A stretch of DNA of 64,000 nucleotides from Anadara kagoshimensis (lineage: Eukaryota > Mollusca > Bivalvia > Arcoida > Arcidae): NCBI GenBank assembly GCA_021292105.1, contig CM037861.1, forward strand, positions 28,730,545 through 28,794,544, written 5' to 3'. The translations under genes were made by a program, and so were the position numbers. Every line of letters begins with the position of its first letter. Position 1 is the stretch's first letter. The notes under the pieces are model-generated. The model searched no databases, was not told the DNA's origin, and was given only the letters and a program-made list of their open reading frames with translations. This document shows, piece by piece, positions 26,901 to 40,400 of the stretch.

Positions 26901-29900
26901 AGAACATGGGACTATGAGACTTAAAATATATGAAAAATAAATTCGGATACTGAGACATCACACTTATCAACAATATTGCCAGGACGACCCAGGTTTGCAT
27001 ACCGTTAAATCAACATGTTTTGCATAGTGAGCAATACTGTAACATCATGTCTATTTTTGTTTATTAATAATTTCAGTACATGTAATTGTCGAATTCTGTT
27101 AAATGTTTGTAAAACACATATAAGGAAATTGTCACAATATATCTAAAATGTCTATCTGCCGCATCATAACATATCTAATCACATATACAAATTATACAAA
27201 TATCGCAAACATAGTCACAAATTAAAGATCTCCACAAAATGGTTTCACTTCCCTCGTGGAAGTTCACGTGTTCAATTGAATTTGCAAGTTACAACAGTTT
27301 TACTTTCCTTTTAGGATTGTGATTTGGACATGGATTGGTATTTTGTTATTTTGGTTTTTTGTCTTGTCTCTATATTGATTACATTTGTTAATTTTGTTGT
27401 CGAGCTTTTTTGGCGCAATCTTCGGCCTATAATAAAGATTCGAAATGTTGATTGAACTTATAAACTAAAATTAGATATCGTACTTACATATCTTTTGCAT
27501 AATAATAGTCGCCCTGTGAGCCGACAAAAGCACCAACTAGTACACCTGGCATCGCTAAAATATAAAAATTATAGGACAAACTTTCAAAAACTTTAAAAAA
27601 AAGAAGCACTTAAATGAACCGTATACTCACATATCTAAAAACAGGGGGTGGATTTGATGCATAATAATATATACCTTATCTACCCCTATGATAACAAAAC
27701 CTACAGATGCACACGTTCTATGGTTAAAAATGTTGTTGTAAACCTTAGTTAAATAGGTAGAAATTTAGACAAAGGACAGCAATATAACAGATACACCTAT
27801 TACATCAAATAAAATAACCATGACCGAAGATTAGTGAGCGGGCTCACACACCCTACTACCAACATATGTGATCTTCGTTCATTTTTGCGAATATCCAGGT
27901 TCGTAATTTTCGTACAATTCAGCAGAGGAAAGGGAATGTAAACATTATCTTTTATTCACTGTGGTAAACTTATAAACCAAAAGTAAATTCAATAGTTTCA
28001 AGCGTTTTGAAAAAAAGTGCGAAAACTGTTATCAAAGAACGAGGGTGGCTTTTATGTCCAACGAAACACAACCTTGATCTGTAATCTGTATAATAGAATT
28101 ACGTACCAAAAAACTTATTCCAATGTCTGTAAGCGCTTAGTAAACAGTGAAAAATGTATGATAGACAGACGAAAGAATCAAAAACATTATACATTGGTAA
28201 GTTTCTAATTGCGGCGAAAAGGGTGGACGGGACGGACCGCGCGCGACGCGACGGATTTTTTCAAAGGCGAAGATTTTATAGATGGAGATTGGCGCCCAGG
28301 GTATTGGTAGGTTTTTTAAGCGCTTGTGCCACTAATTGTATCTGGTCATGTGCATGGGGAAAATATCAACTTAAATTGTTGATGGAAAAAGAAGCATGGA
28401 TCCACTATACTCATACAAAACTCGTTATAAAGTAGTAACATACTGTCTTTTTTTTTACTTAAAGTTATTTTAATATAAAGTGTCCTACTGCATTATTAAC
28501 GTGCGCATTAATTTCCGCAATGACGTTTCACGTCGAGATGTGTTTTAATTTAAATACAAGTCATTAGCTCTGGGGTGTTGCAGGAAAAAACCAACAACCT
28601 TTGGCAGGCGAACAGAAAATTCTTACACAATGAACGAGATTTGAACAACGTCGTTAATTTTAAGACAAATACAGCACATTAACTACATAGAACATATTGA
28701 CTAGATCTGATTCCAGCTTCACAATAATTCCTTAACTAAGATTTTTTTTAACTTAATACTAAATTCTTGAAACTCTTAACAATCAACAAAATAATTAGGA
28801 TTTCAAATTTACTAGATTTATGTCAAAGAGAATCTTAAGTAAAGAAATCAATGATTGCGTAACTTCGGCCAGCTCTATTAGATATATTTGTTCTTACATA
28901 AAGAAGAAAATGTAACACCTATGTGACTTAAGCGTTTATATCTTACCCCAGCCAAGTACATAGTATCGGAGTAAGGAGCCGGAATCAGTAAGTTCACCAT
29001 GAGAATGTGCTGAATATGTGATGACTATATACAAATTGAATGCTTCATTCATCAGCCAACAAAATGTTGAAAGAACGGAATAATGAATCAATACAGCAAA
29101 ACAGTGACAAACAATCTAAAATCAGAAATATAAACTTTAAAATGACACATAACACAACACAATAATACCTACTGGTATCATCTTATACAAGAATACTATA
29201 AAAACTTTGAAATTTTAAAATTCCTCAAAACATAAGCTATGCTTTTTCGTTCAAAGTAATGTGCAAGGTGAATTTGATTAAATAATTTTTTGTCCTTTTA
29301 CGTTTGTCATTTTAACATGTTAAAGATATTTTTATTTCCTCAACTTTAGTCCGACTACTGCTTATGAGACTTTGTATTCCAAAACGGAAGTCTAATGTTG
29401 TAACATTAAAACACATTTGGTAATATAATATATATTACACATATTGCAATACATAATTGTGTTTCCAGTGGTATGAAAACACGTCGACCTTTTGTAAACA
29501 TATACCTAGCCGCAGATATGATGCTCGTATGGTGTCTATATAGGCGTCCCCTACACCTACAGGTAAAGATTCTTTAACACTTAATGAATACAGTCAAACC
29601 CATATATAGGGTCGCCTAAGGAATCATTAAAAGTGGATATTATTGACTGCTGGCTAAGTCTACCACCAGAGATAAAACCTAGATGTTGTAATTATAATTA
29701 AACGTGTTTTAATTTTGGAGGTAACGTCTCAATGTAAGTGAAATATTAAATGGGACGTTAACCCTATTCATTTAATCAATCAATATACAAAAATGTATTT
29801 ATCTTACCTTAAAATCAAACCGATCAATACCAAACATAAACACAACCTGGCTAAACATGATAGAAACTGACAGATTCTTATGTAATGCGGCAGTACTAGA

Positions 29901-32900
29901 CGATGTTCTGAAAAAATAAATGTTATTTGACATATTACACTATGTAATAGAAAGATATTAATTACGCCAGATAACGGCAAGAAAGAATTTTAATTATCGA
30001 ACGATAGTCAATTTGTCATGTACTCGTTACATAAAGGCTGAATAAATTTCATGACAGGAAAAACAATTACTATAGGAAATTTAAATCACTAACTAAAACA
30101 AAGTGTCACAAGAAAATACATGTAAAATATTGTAGGCAAGCCATTAGAAAATATGTGTTAGTGTACCGCATGATACGCACAATGTGTCTGTGTGGAACAA
30201 TTATTATTGAAAATAGAACGGTATCAGTCGAAGAAACGACGTGCGACCTTAACATTTTCCAAAACATTCTGTATAAACGTTAAGAGGAAATGATCACGTG
30301 GATCACTTGCGACATCCAATACCAAGCAGTTTCATGTTAAGAAGTTTATTATGTTTATCTTCAGACATAAGCAGCATTGTAAAAACCTGTTACTTACTTC
30401 AGCTTAATATGCAGTATTAAGGTTGTAAGGCACATCAAAGCAGATGCAGTACAGCCAAAGTAAGAAGCAACGTTCATTAGTATTGGCCTTTTTTCGCCTT
30501 TATCCCACTAAAATTAAAACACGATATTTAATTAAAAAGTAACAACGTCTACTGAGTTAGCATGAAGAGCTATATTTAAAACAAATACACAGAAAAGCCC
30601 CGATTCATTGCCACCAGTATTCCAGGCAGTTTCTGTTGTTATAATAAAAAACAAAAATACTAATCCATGTCCGAATCACAATCCAGAAGCAAAGTAAAAA
30701 CTTTGAAACTGACAAGTTAGGTTAGACACGTGAACTTCTACCAGGGAAGTGAGGCCGGTTGCTCCGGAAGGGTAAGCACCTCCTGTTTATAAAAGATTTT
30801 GATTATTTGACTTCTGATGTTATGTTATGTAGCCTTAGTGGACATAATCTATTTTAGTTAAAATCTGTATGATGCAGTATCTATAAAGTACACTGAATTA
30901 TGGTACACGACGAAATTGGTGCAAAGACGCAGTATAGTTTTCGGTCGCAATGGTACATTCAATAGGGCATCAAATAATAGAGGGTACATTAAACAAACAT
31001 ACCGATCCATGTTCATAACCGATCCCACCCGACGCCCACCACCAAAAAATAATTTTAGAAAACTCGACAATGTTGTTAAACACGAGAGTTTCCACCAGGA
31101 AGTGATATTGGGTGCTCTGGAAGGTTAAGCACCTCCTGTGTAGCCAGCTACATCGCTACACGTAAAATTATAATTAGGAATGAAGGGAACATTGAACTGT
31201 GCGACGTCAAATATATCCATGACATTACTGGACTCTTGTTAAGATATAATGACGACAATAAAAACTTTAAGGACCTTGGTAAGCCTAATCTTCCAATGTC
31301 TACAATTTATTTGTATTAAGGACCTTGTTTAATTTAAGTTCCCATCCGAAAGAACCGTGACTTTCATGTCATAATGTCGAGTGGTTTGCAAAAGAACAGC
31401 CGCTACCCACTTTCAAGTCTTGGGTAAGACCCGAGCGAGCATTCTACTAACTGAGCTACCACAGTGGTTGGGTGGACCATATCATATAAACAAAACAGCT
31501 TACCATTTTGGCTTTTATTGGAGATGTTGGATGGATTTAGTAAAAGCAATAATTGCGGTAATCTAGAAAATGGTATTGAAAATATTCAACATTTATTTAA
31601 AAAAATAAATGCATTTTGTTAATTAGAGACAGCCCAATTTTAAACAACCTCGATGTGACTGCATACTTTCACAATGTGAAATATACATCGATGTATTCCA
31701 ATAATAACAGTGTATAACAAGGCCCTCAGAACAAGTTTTATGGCCGTCATCACAGTATTGTTGATAAGTTTGATGTCTCTGTGTCCAGGATTGCCCTGGA
31801 TATATTTGACGTTCCATGTTCCTTTCGCACAGTTTTGATTACACACGTGGTGGGTGTAGCTAGCTAAACAGGAGGTGCTTACCCTTCCGGAGCACCCGGC
31901 CTCACTTCCCTGGTGGAAGTTCACGTGTCTAACCTAACTTGTCAGTTCCAAAGTTTTTACTTTGCTTCTGGATTGTGATTCGGACATGGATTAGTATGTT
32001 TGTTTTTGATAGGTATAACATATAACATATTTTCCGCACTTACATTAACGTCATACATATCTGTTGTGACTGCGTAAACTCCAGGAACATAACAACCACA
32101 TACTACATCCATTTCTCTTTTTCTAATGATATGGCAATCATCACGTGACCATTGCCACCTGTTTGTCCTAAAATATTTATTTAAAATACATGTGTAATAT
32201 ATAAATAATTGGCATTCTGATTTTTTCTCAAATACGTTTATTAATTGATTGATTTATTTATTTATATATTTGATGTTTATTTACGAATTTATTTACATAT
32301 TGTTAGCTTGCATTGTGTCATTGTTATATTTTATATAAAGAAAGAAAATAATTTAGTTTGCAAATATTTTAAGGTCATATTATATCACTTAAAATTAAGA
32401 AATAAGACTTTTATGTAACTTACGATGTTCCATTCTTAAATGCATGTCTTACACGAACGCATTCTGGGTTTGATATGTTGAATGTCTGAAATATAGAAAT
32501 AACTACAGTAACCTCAATTTTTGGAAAGAAATGTAATGTGATACTAGTATATCAAATCAGAAATATCTTCGCATGAAAAACGTTTATATTTTCAATCTAG
32601 AACACAATATTTAATTTTGAATGTGTTTCTATTTCGAGTTCAAATTTTATTGTTATATGACTATTAGAGATATTATGAAAGAAACATAACTAAAATGAAC
32701 TTGAAAAATAACAAAAGGTTAATGCTAAATAACACATATTCGATTTTAAAATCAGGAATATTCACAACAAAGATTTTTCTGCAAGCAACTTTGACCCTTG
32801 CACTTGACCTTTTATTCGGAATATTCATGTAGGAGGATCCATCCAATCTATGGGTAGTGTTAGGATTCGCAATTGATACATAAACGGTGTTCAAATTTAG

Positions 32901-35900
32901 TGTTTCTTATCAGTTAACCCCTTCTTTATTCGCAAAAGATTTCTTGGGCGTGCAGATTATAATTTGCGTATGAAACAGTTTTAACTATGACCGCGTTCGT
33001 TTAATTTTTTTTATTTCAACATTAGACTGACACCAAGTCTAAAAGTTACATCTTTCATGTTTATGGTTAAAATTAATACTCACATTTAAGTAAGGAAGAG
33101 TGTAAGAGACAGGAGTAGAGAGATTATGAACAATGTTGGTATCACCAGCGTGTATATACAATGCTATAACTGGTGTATTGACGTTGTCTTCTTTGCTCCT
33201 GCTGTAATAAAAAAAACAAATACCCAAATCCTCTTGGAAACATTGTTAATATCAAATAGAAACATACCAGTACATGTTCAAATCACAATTCCAAAATAAA
33301 TATAAAACTGTGAAAACTCGAAAATTAACACGTGAACTTTATTTCAAAAATAAATAGAACTTAGAAAATCGTCAATAAGCAATTTTTATAAAATATGCAA
33401 TATTATTTGAAATATGTAAATAGTCGCCCGTAATAACGTAACTTTCTTTTTCCAATTAAGCCTTCCGTTTTAAATAACGTTTTGCCATTGTATGGACACA
33501 TACACTACGACACCATACTATTAGGTACAATGTTCTCTCAAACCCTGAACTCCAGATGTTGGTTTTCGTGAAAGTGTCATCGACTACAGGCATCATACCA
33601 ATGGGAAATACACGATCAAAACAATCTGACTACATTTATTTCACTTAAGATTTGGCAAAACGCTTACTAAAGTTATAATGACAGCCATGTTAATAATTGC
33701 AATTAATAATTATGCATTAGCAATATATCAAGTTTAAGATTAGACGATCTAAACTACATCAAGCAAAACTACCCTTGCTAAATATTTCCAAATCATCTTA
33801 ATATTAGGTTTTTATTGAGTAAATTCATAAGGTTAAACTGACTAATTGAATGCACTTTTACCCCCCCCCCCCCCCCCAGTCAAAAATGACAGAAATTTTG
33901 AACTTTGCAGTGCGCTCATGGCAATATGCATGGAGGCTTCTTTGCCGTGCAACGGGACACCGTTTTTTAAGGTCTCTTCTGTAGGATTCAGAGATTTTAA
34001 TTTCTAAATGCCGAGTGATTGGCGAAAGGTAAGTCACTACATATTTGCAATTTTTGGCCAGAACCAAGCCGGGGTTCAAATCTACAACCTCTTATTTATG
34101 AAGCGAGCACTCTAACAACAGATTTGCCGTATTGGTCAACAATGTCGAAAAAATTATTAAACGGTTTTACCTCTTCAAGTCGTGATTTGGAAGAAATCTT
34201 GCCAGATCTTTATATCGGAAGCTTGATATTTCAAAGAATACTGAAAAAAAGATGAAAAAATATAAAAAAAAATATTATTCTCGTACAATATTAGCAAAAA
34301 TCCCTAAGCTTTCAAAAATTAAACTCGTAATAGTTATTTTATTTGAAAATTCATGCAAAAACATAACTGCAACGGAACAGCGTGAACAATGACAAATCAA
34401 ATCACATATTTAGAAAAATATGGAATTTTAAAAAAAGTTATCCTGCCATATGCAACCCTCTATATAAAGATAACATGTATTTTAAGACCAGTTTTAATGT
34501 CGTTTTTTTCATACAATATTTTATTTAAAAACATATCAAAGCAAAGTAAAAACTTTGAAGCTGGCAAATCACATGATAGTCATATGATACATTTAATGTA
34601 CTAATATTCGGATCTTTTATTAATTAATCATTATTAATTATTAAGTTGTCCACATGTTTTTAATTTATCCAGTGTTTATTCCAGAAAATTAAAAAAAATT
34701 AATAAATGAATGCTGAAGGTAATTGAGAATTAGAAATGTCCATTTTAAGTGAATAGAATAGGTAAACCACTTTATATCAGTACATACTTATTTAAGCAAT
34801 AGTAATGTAAGAAAAAACGATAGCCACTTTATGTAACTGCGTCTACTCGAGTAACTTTTTAATTTTATCTAGTTTTATTTAATCGGAAGATCAGCCCGAT
34901 TTAAGCGCTAAAATCAAAACCTCCAGTGGTATCAAAAACAAACATACTTATCAATGCCCGAATTACAATCCAGAAGCAAAGTAAAAACTTTGGAGTTGAC
35001 AAGTCAGGTAAGACACGTGAACTTCCATCAGGGAAGTGAGGTTGGGTGCTACGGAAGGGTAAGAACCTCCTGTAATAATGTAATTGTAACCAAGTTATAG
35101 TTGTAAATAATAAAAATACCCACATCTATCCGATACATTGGACGGTATCGTGACATCTGGGGATAGCTCTACATGTCCGTCTGATAGCACCTGTTCATTG
35201 TCTGTTTCAGGAAATTCATATCCTTGAAACTCTTCAATCCACTGAGATTCAATTTTAAACTCTGTTGAGAAAAAACAAACAAATTTCTAATTTAAATTTC
35301 AAAAGATGCAATATCACACAATCCAATACTCTAGAATCCCACTAAATGAAGGAAATTTGTCACGTTACGTACTTTACTCTATAGAAGAAGGAATCGTACG
35401 TGTTATTTACACAATAAACAGAAAACTAAAACAGTACAGTATTAACTAGCATCACGCTTAACCTTCTTTTAGAAGTCACGGATGATATACATGTGTATAT
35501 TTACTGCACAAAAAGTTTTACATTGCTTTATTTGCTGTTGAGAAGCATTTTAATAACACATATATAATTATGTGTAAAAAGTATCACATTAGAAGTTTAG
35601 GATATAGATAAAACAAGAATAATAAGAAAGATACCCGCATGGGATTAATTCCCGTGTAGTACTGTTTACAAAGCGTTATCGCTACGCATTGAGCTAACCA
35701 TAGCATTTAGTGTCATCGGTGTTAAAACATAATATCAATTTTCCATATTTTTCAAACATTGATTATTTTCTCCCGAGAGGACAACTTTTTAAAGTTGCCA
35801 TAATTCTTTCAAACAAGGTAAAATTTGATTAAGTTACATTTTGGTTTTTACCTTATTTGGCTATCAGATGATCAGTCTGATATTGTTTTGCAGACCTTTT

Positions 35901-37386
35901 GTTTGAAGTAAACACAAAAGTATTACAGTTGCTATTATCATACAGTATAAAAAACAATCATAGGTATGATTTAATGAATTTGGGTTTACGTACAGTACGG
36001 TTTATTATGTGATAGCGGGACATGATCAGTTATTCTGGGCGAGGTGAAGGGACATTAATGTAATTTCAGGAGGGGTAATGTGCAAGGGTTCTTTTGTCAG
36101 CCACACCTATCGTAACACGGGTAATCGGTTTCAAAGTTCTTATCCGAAGGATTCATGAAAATTCAAGTGTTGAAATTACTACAATTACAACTTTTTCCAA
36201 TCTAAGATCTGACAGGGATAACATCCCACGAGCTTTCACGAACTCTACCAACTGAGCTACTTTAGTGATTTAAAGAAGACAATTACCTATATTTTCTTTT
36301 GTCACGCTTATTTTTGCGTCTTTTAATTTAGATATATCGTCTCTCACGTGGTGTTCTAAACTTTGAGCGATAATACTGGAAAACAATTCCATAACTTGTA
36401 GTAAATTATCGCCCTCTTCTCCTGGTGGTTTAGTGGCAGTCCAACCAACATCATGCCGACCGCTTAATAAATTTTCCACAATGTTAATGATGAGCTTTAA
36501 ATAAATCAAAAGTATATATTTCTATCATTAATTTCAGAAACGTTTAAAGTTTCCACAGTCCCTTACCCTAAATTCAAAGAATGGCTAATACAAATATTCA
36601 CTTGTAATTCTTTAACAAAAACGGTAAGCCAATGTATAAATATCAATTACTGAACTGGATTTCTGTCTTTTGTAAAGTATCTTGTGTACTGCAAACAAGA
36701 ATATATTGAATAGTTTTCCAACTGACAATCGGTAAACTAATTGGAACAAACTGTGTATCACTGTTTCCTGTTTTGTTTCTTGATTTGTTTGAAGCAGATT
36801 TTATGAAGAACATTGTAAAATTTTAAGTTAAACTTTTTCTAATGCCAACTTTCCTGTTCTATACAATAATAAAGCTGAATCTGTTGTTTACGGTAGTTTA
36901 AATGCTATGGAAGAGCTTGTTTACACTACAAAACCCTTATAAAACAAACAAGAGGCCCATGGGTCTTAACGCTCACCTGCGACCTTGACCTTTGAACCCA
37001 TAATCCTCATTCATATATCAAAATGATCATTAGGCCAATACCTACAATATTCTAGCATAGATGCCTATACAAAATATTTATAGTTTCAAGATAATTAACC
37101 AATTCAGTATTAATTGGCATCTGTGACCTTGACCTTTGAACTCATGACCTTTATTCATATATCAAAATTATCATTAGACCAATACCTACAATATTCCAAT
37201 ATATATGCCTATACAAGGAGTTTATAGTTTTTGAGATAATCAACCATTTCAGTACTTGCTTGCATTTGTGACCTTGTCCTTTGAACCAATGACCTTCATT
37301 CATATATCAAAATGACTGTTACGCCAATACCTACAATATTCTAATATGTACATGTCTATACAACTATACAAAAAGTTTATAGTTTT

Positions 37387-37421
<35 letters not shown>

Positions 37422-40400
37422 ATAATTTATCATTCCAGTACTTGTTTGCATCTTTGACCTTGACCTTTAAACCCATGACCTTTATTAATATATCAAAATG
37501 ACCATTGTGCCATTACCTACAATATTCTAAAACGTATGCCTATACAAAAAGTTAATAGTTTTGCAGATAAACAACTATAACGGTAATAGTTGTGCATCTT
37601 TGACCTTGACCTTTGAACTCATGACCTTGATCTATGTATCAAAATGACCGTCATGTCAATGCCTACAATTAACTGAAATCCTATTTCATTATCACCTGAA
37701 ATGTTTAAAAAATAGCATTTTTATCAAAGGTCAAAAACAGGGACATGACTTTGACCTTGATATCTTTTGGAAGAAAATAGCAAGACAAGATCAACAGTGA
37801 AAACTCCATACAATTACCTTCAGCCGTTATTGAGTTATAACAATAAATGTCTCATTTTCAAAATTACATAATTTTACGCAAAAAACGCGTAACCTATTTT
37901 TCGTTCAATTTTCACGAAAAAACCAATTTTAATGTTCCCAGGTATGCTGAATCTAAATATCCAATCAAAACTTGCCTGCACCTTTTGGTTTCAGAGAAGA
38001 AGATTTTTGTATTTTTGCTATTTTTAGTAACGGTGGCCATCTTGTTGGACGTGGCCAAACTCCGAACATAATTTTGAAAGGCTGTTACCCAGGCATGATA
38101 ATTACCAAGTTTCATCAAATTTGGCCCAGTAGTTTTGGAGGAGAAGATTAAAATGTAAAGTTTACACACGATGGACGACGCGACGGACGGTGATAGATTG
38201 CAATAGCTCATCTGAGCCTTTGCCTCAAGTGAGCTAAAAAACTGCTTACAAATAAAGTGTTTACACAGGGACATTGCCAGCCTGTGGTTAACAAGGTGCT
38301 CAAAAATGTTTAATGGCCAACATCAAATTATTGTTAATAGGTAACATGCCTCTGAATCCAAAATTATCTTGGGAATATTTGAAGCACTCTCAATTTCGAT
38401 GAAAAACGTAGTGGGATGTAGATAGCTAAGCCGAAGGTCCTAACCCGATTGGTGGGAGTTCGCGTGTTTACAAAATTTGCCACTTTTCGAAGCTTTTACA
38501 CTTTTTTTTTAATTTCTATGTGAACATAGATTGTTTATTTGAATTAAATGAATATATAATAATATAATGTGTTCTAGACATTACTGAACATCGCTGTATT
38601 CATCAAGTATAACTACGTGTAGTAGTTTCTGTAGAAAGGAATATGTCCTCTGGCAAACGAATAGGCAGATTTTAACATCTCCGCTTTTCTAAATAGTGGC
38701 ATCAATACCTTCTTCAAATATCAACTGTTTTACATTTTAAAGAAGCTAAATTATAATGTTCAGTGTCTTTGTAACTGCTTTTGGCGTTTATCATGTAAGT
38801 GTCGTTGTCATTTTGAGTGCCTAGTTACAATAATTTTGCAGGGTTTTTTTAATAATTTTCGAATGTATTCCAAGTTGATACCATTCTATGGAGTACGTAA
38901 CCTGTCCCTTTGAGGTTAAATACATGTCAAGATTGATCCAACTACATCGGTAGATGTGAAAGATATGTATACATAGCGGATATGATTTTACTTGGACAGA
39001 CTGGCATGTGGATACCTATATATCCATCAAAAATGCATGTACGTTTGTAGGGTGTATACCTGTGCAAATATAGTTGTTTGTTGTATGGTTGGGTAAACCT
39101 CTGCTGCTCTTGAATATTTCTTCTTCCCATTTTCCCAAGTTTTAACTTCCATTGCAATAGCCTGTGTAAAGATAAATAAAACATTGAAATATAATAAACT
39201 TTCATATTATACCAGTTTTAATTTTACAACACTAGACGGCCGTTTCGGAATAGAATTCCTCATCAGTAGTGTTTGGATCAAAATTATGAAAACAAAACTT
39301 TTATCAAGATGTTGCAAAGAAAATTAAAATATATTTTACCAAATTTAGCTAAGAAAATACTTCGAGCTTTTGTTGCAATATGATAGAATGCCATGTAATA
39401 AATAACACTGGAAATAATAATTGGGAAGAGCAATTTTGTTATACCCAGTGTTTTAAATAATTATTATATGTAAAATTATATTAACCCCTAATGAGTAATT
39501 AAATTAATTGGTTTACTAAATTTGATCATACTAACGTAATACTTCTTGTCAAATATACGTCCCGCGGTTCCTTGTTACTTTCACTCTCAATTTTGATTAC
39601 ACATGTGACAGGTGTAATCAGCTAAACAAGAGGTGCTAACCCTTCCAGCGCGCCCGGCCTCGCTTCCCTTGTGTGAATGTTCCTATCAAGCAATGTTTAA
39701 TTTAATTAAGCCTTATTGTCCAACTGGGCCCAGTTCCTAATTTATTATTATTATTATACCCCCCCCCCCGCTTAAAAAGCGGGGGGTATATAGTGATATG
39801 GGTGTCCGTCCGTACTTCCGTCACACCTTAGGGTACCTATCTCTTATCCGCAACTCCTCCTAAACCCTTCAATGGATTTTCATGAAACTTTCACACAATC
39901 TTTGTGATATAATGTAGATGTGCACCTCCTATTTAAAAATTTCATCCGATTGATTTTTTTTTTATGTGGGGGAGCCGGGGTATTTTTTGTGAGCTTGTGG
40001 CTCGCAGTTTTTCTAGTTTATTATTATATACAGTGGTCTTAAGCGCAGGCTAACAGTTCACAGAGACTCTCTTCGCCTAGGTCCGAATCTCTCTCGGGAC
40101 AGAACCTAATGTAAGAATATTTGTCAGTTCGCTTGCCATATGACGTTGGTCTTCTCTAGTACTTCGGTTTTCTCCACCATGTCTCGATATAATTCGGTCA
40201 TTTTTATAAGTGACAAACTCTTGACTATAGGTCGTTACACAAAATTTATTAAATGTACCTGTGACTGTGTTGAAATCAACATTTTTAGTAAATCGATGAC
40301 GGTATCAACATCTATAGGGTTTGTGTAACTATTACTCTCCGTGTGGTTACGAAGATTATCTGCTAATTCTAGGATATCCATTTCGTCAACTGTCTCTGTT

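Noticed and set aside
28154..28435. 93-residue Arg/Trp-rich frame in the intron after exon 17
   Set aside because: No homology pattern, opposite strand to the gene; looks like a GC-richer repeat fragment.
35119..35124. Alternative donor GTGGGT for exon 11
   Set aside because: Would put exon 12 into a frame with a stop (CAG TTA TAG); the GTATTT donor keeps it open.
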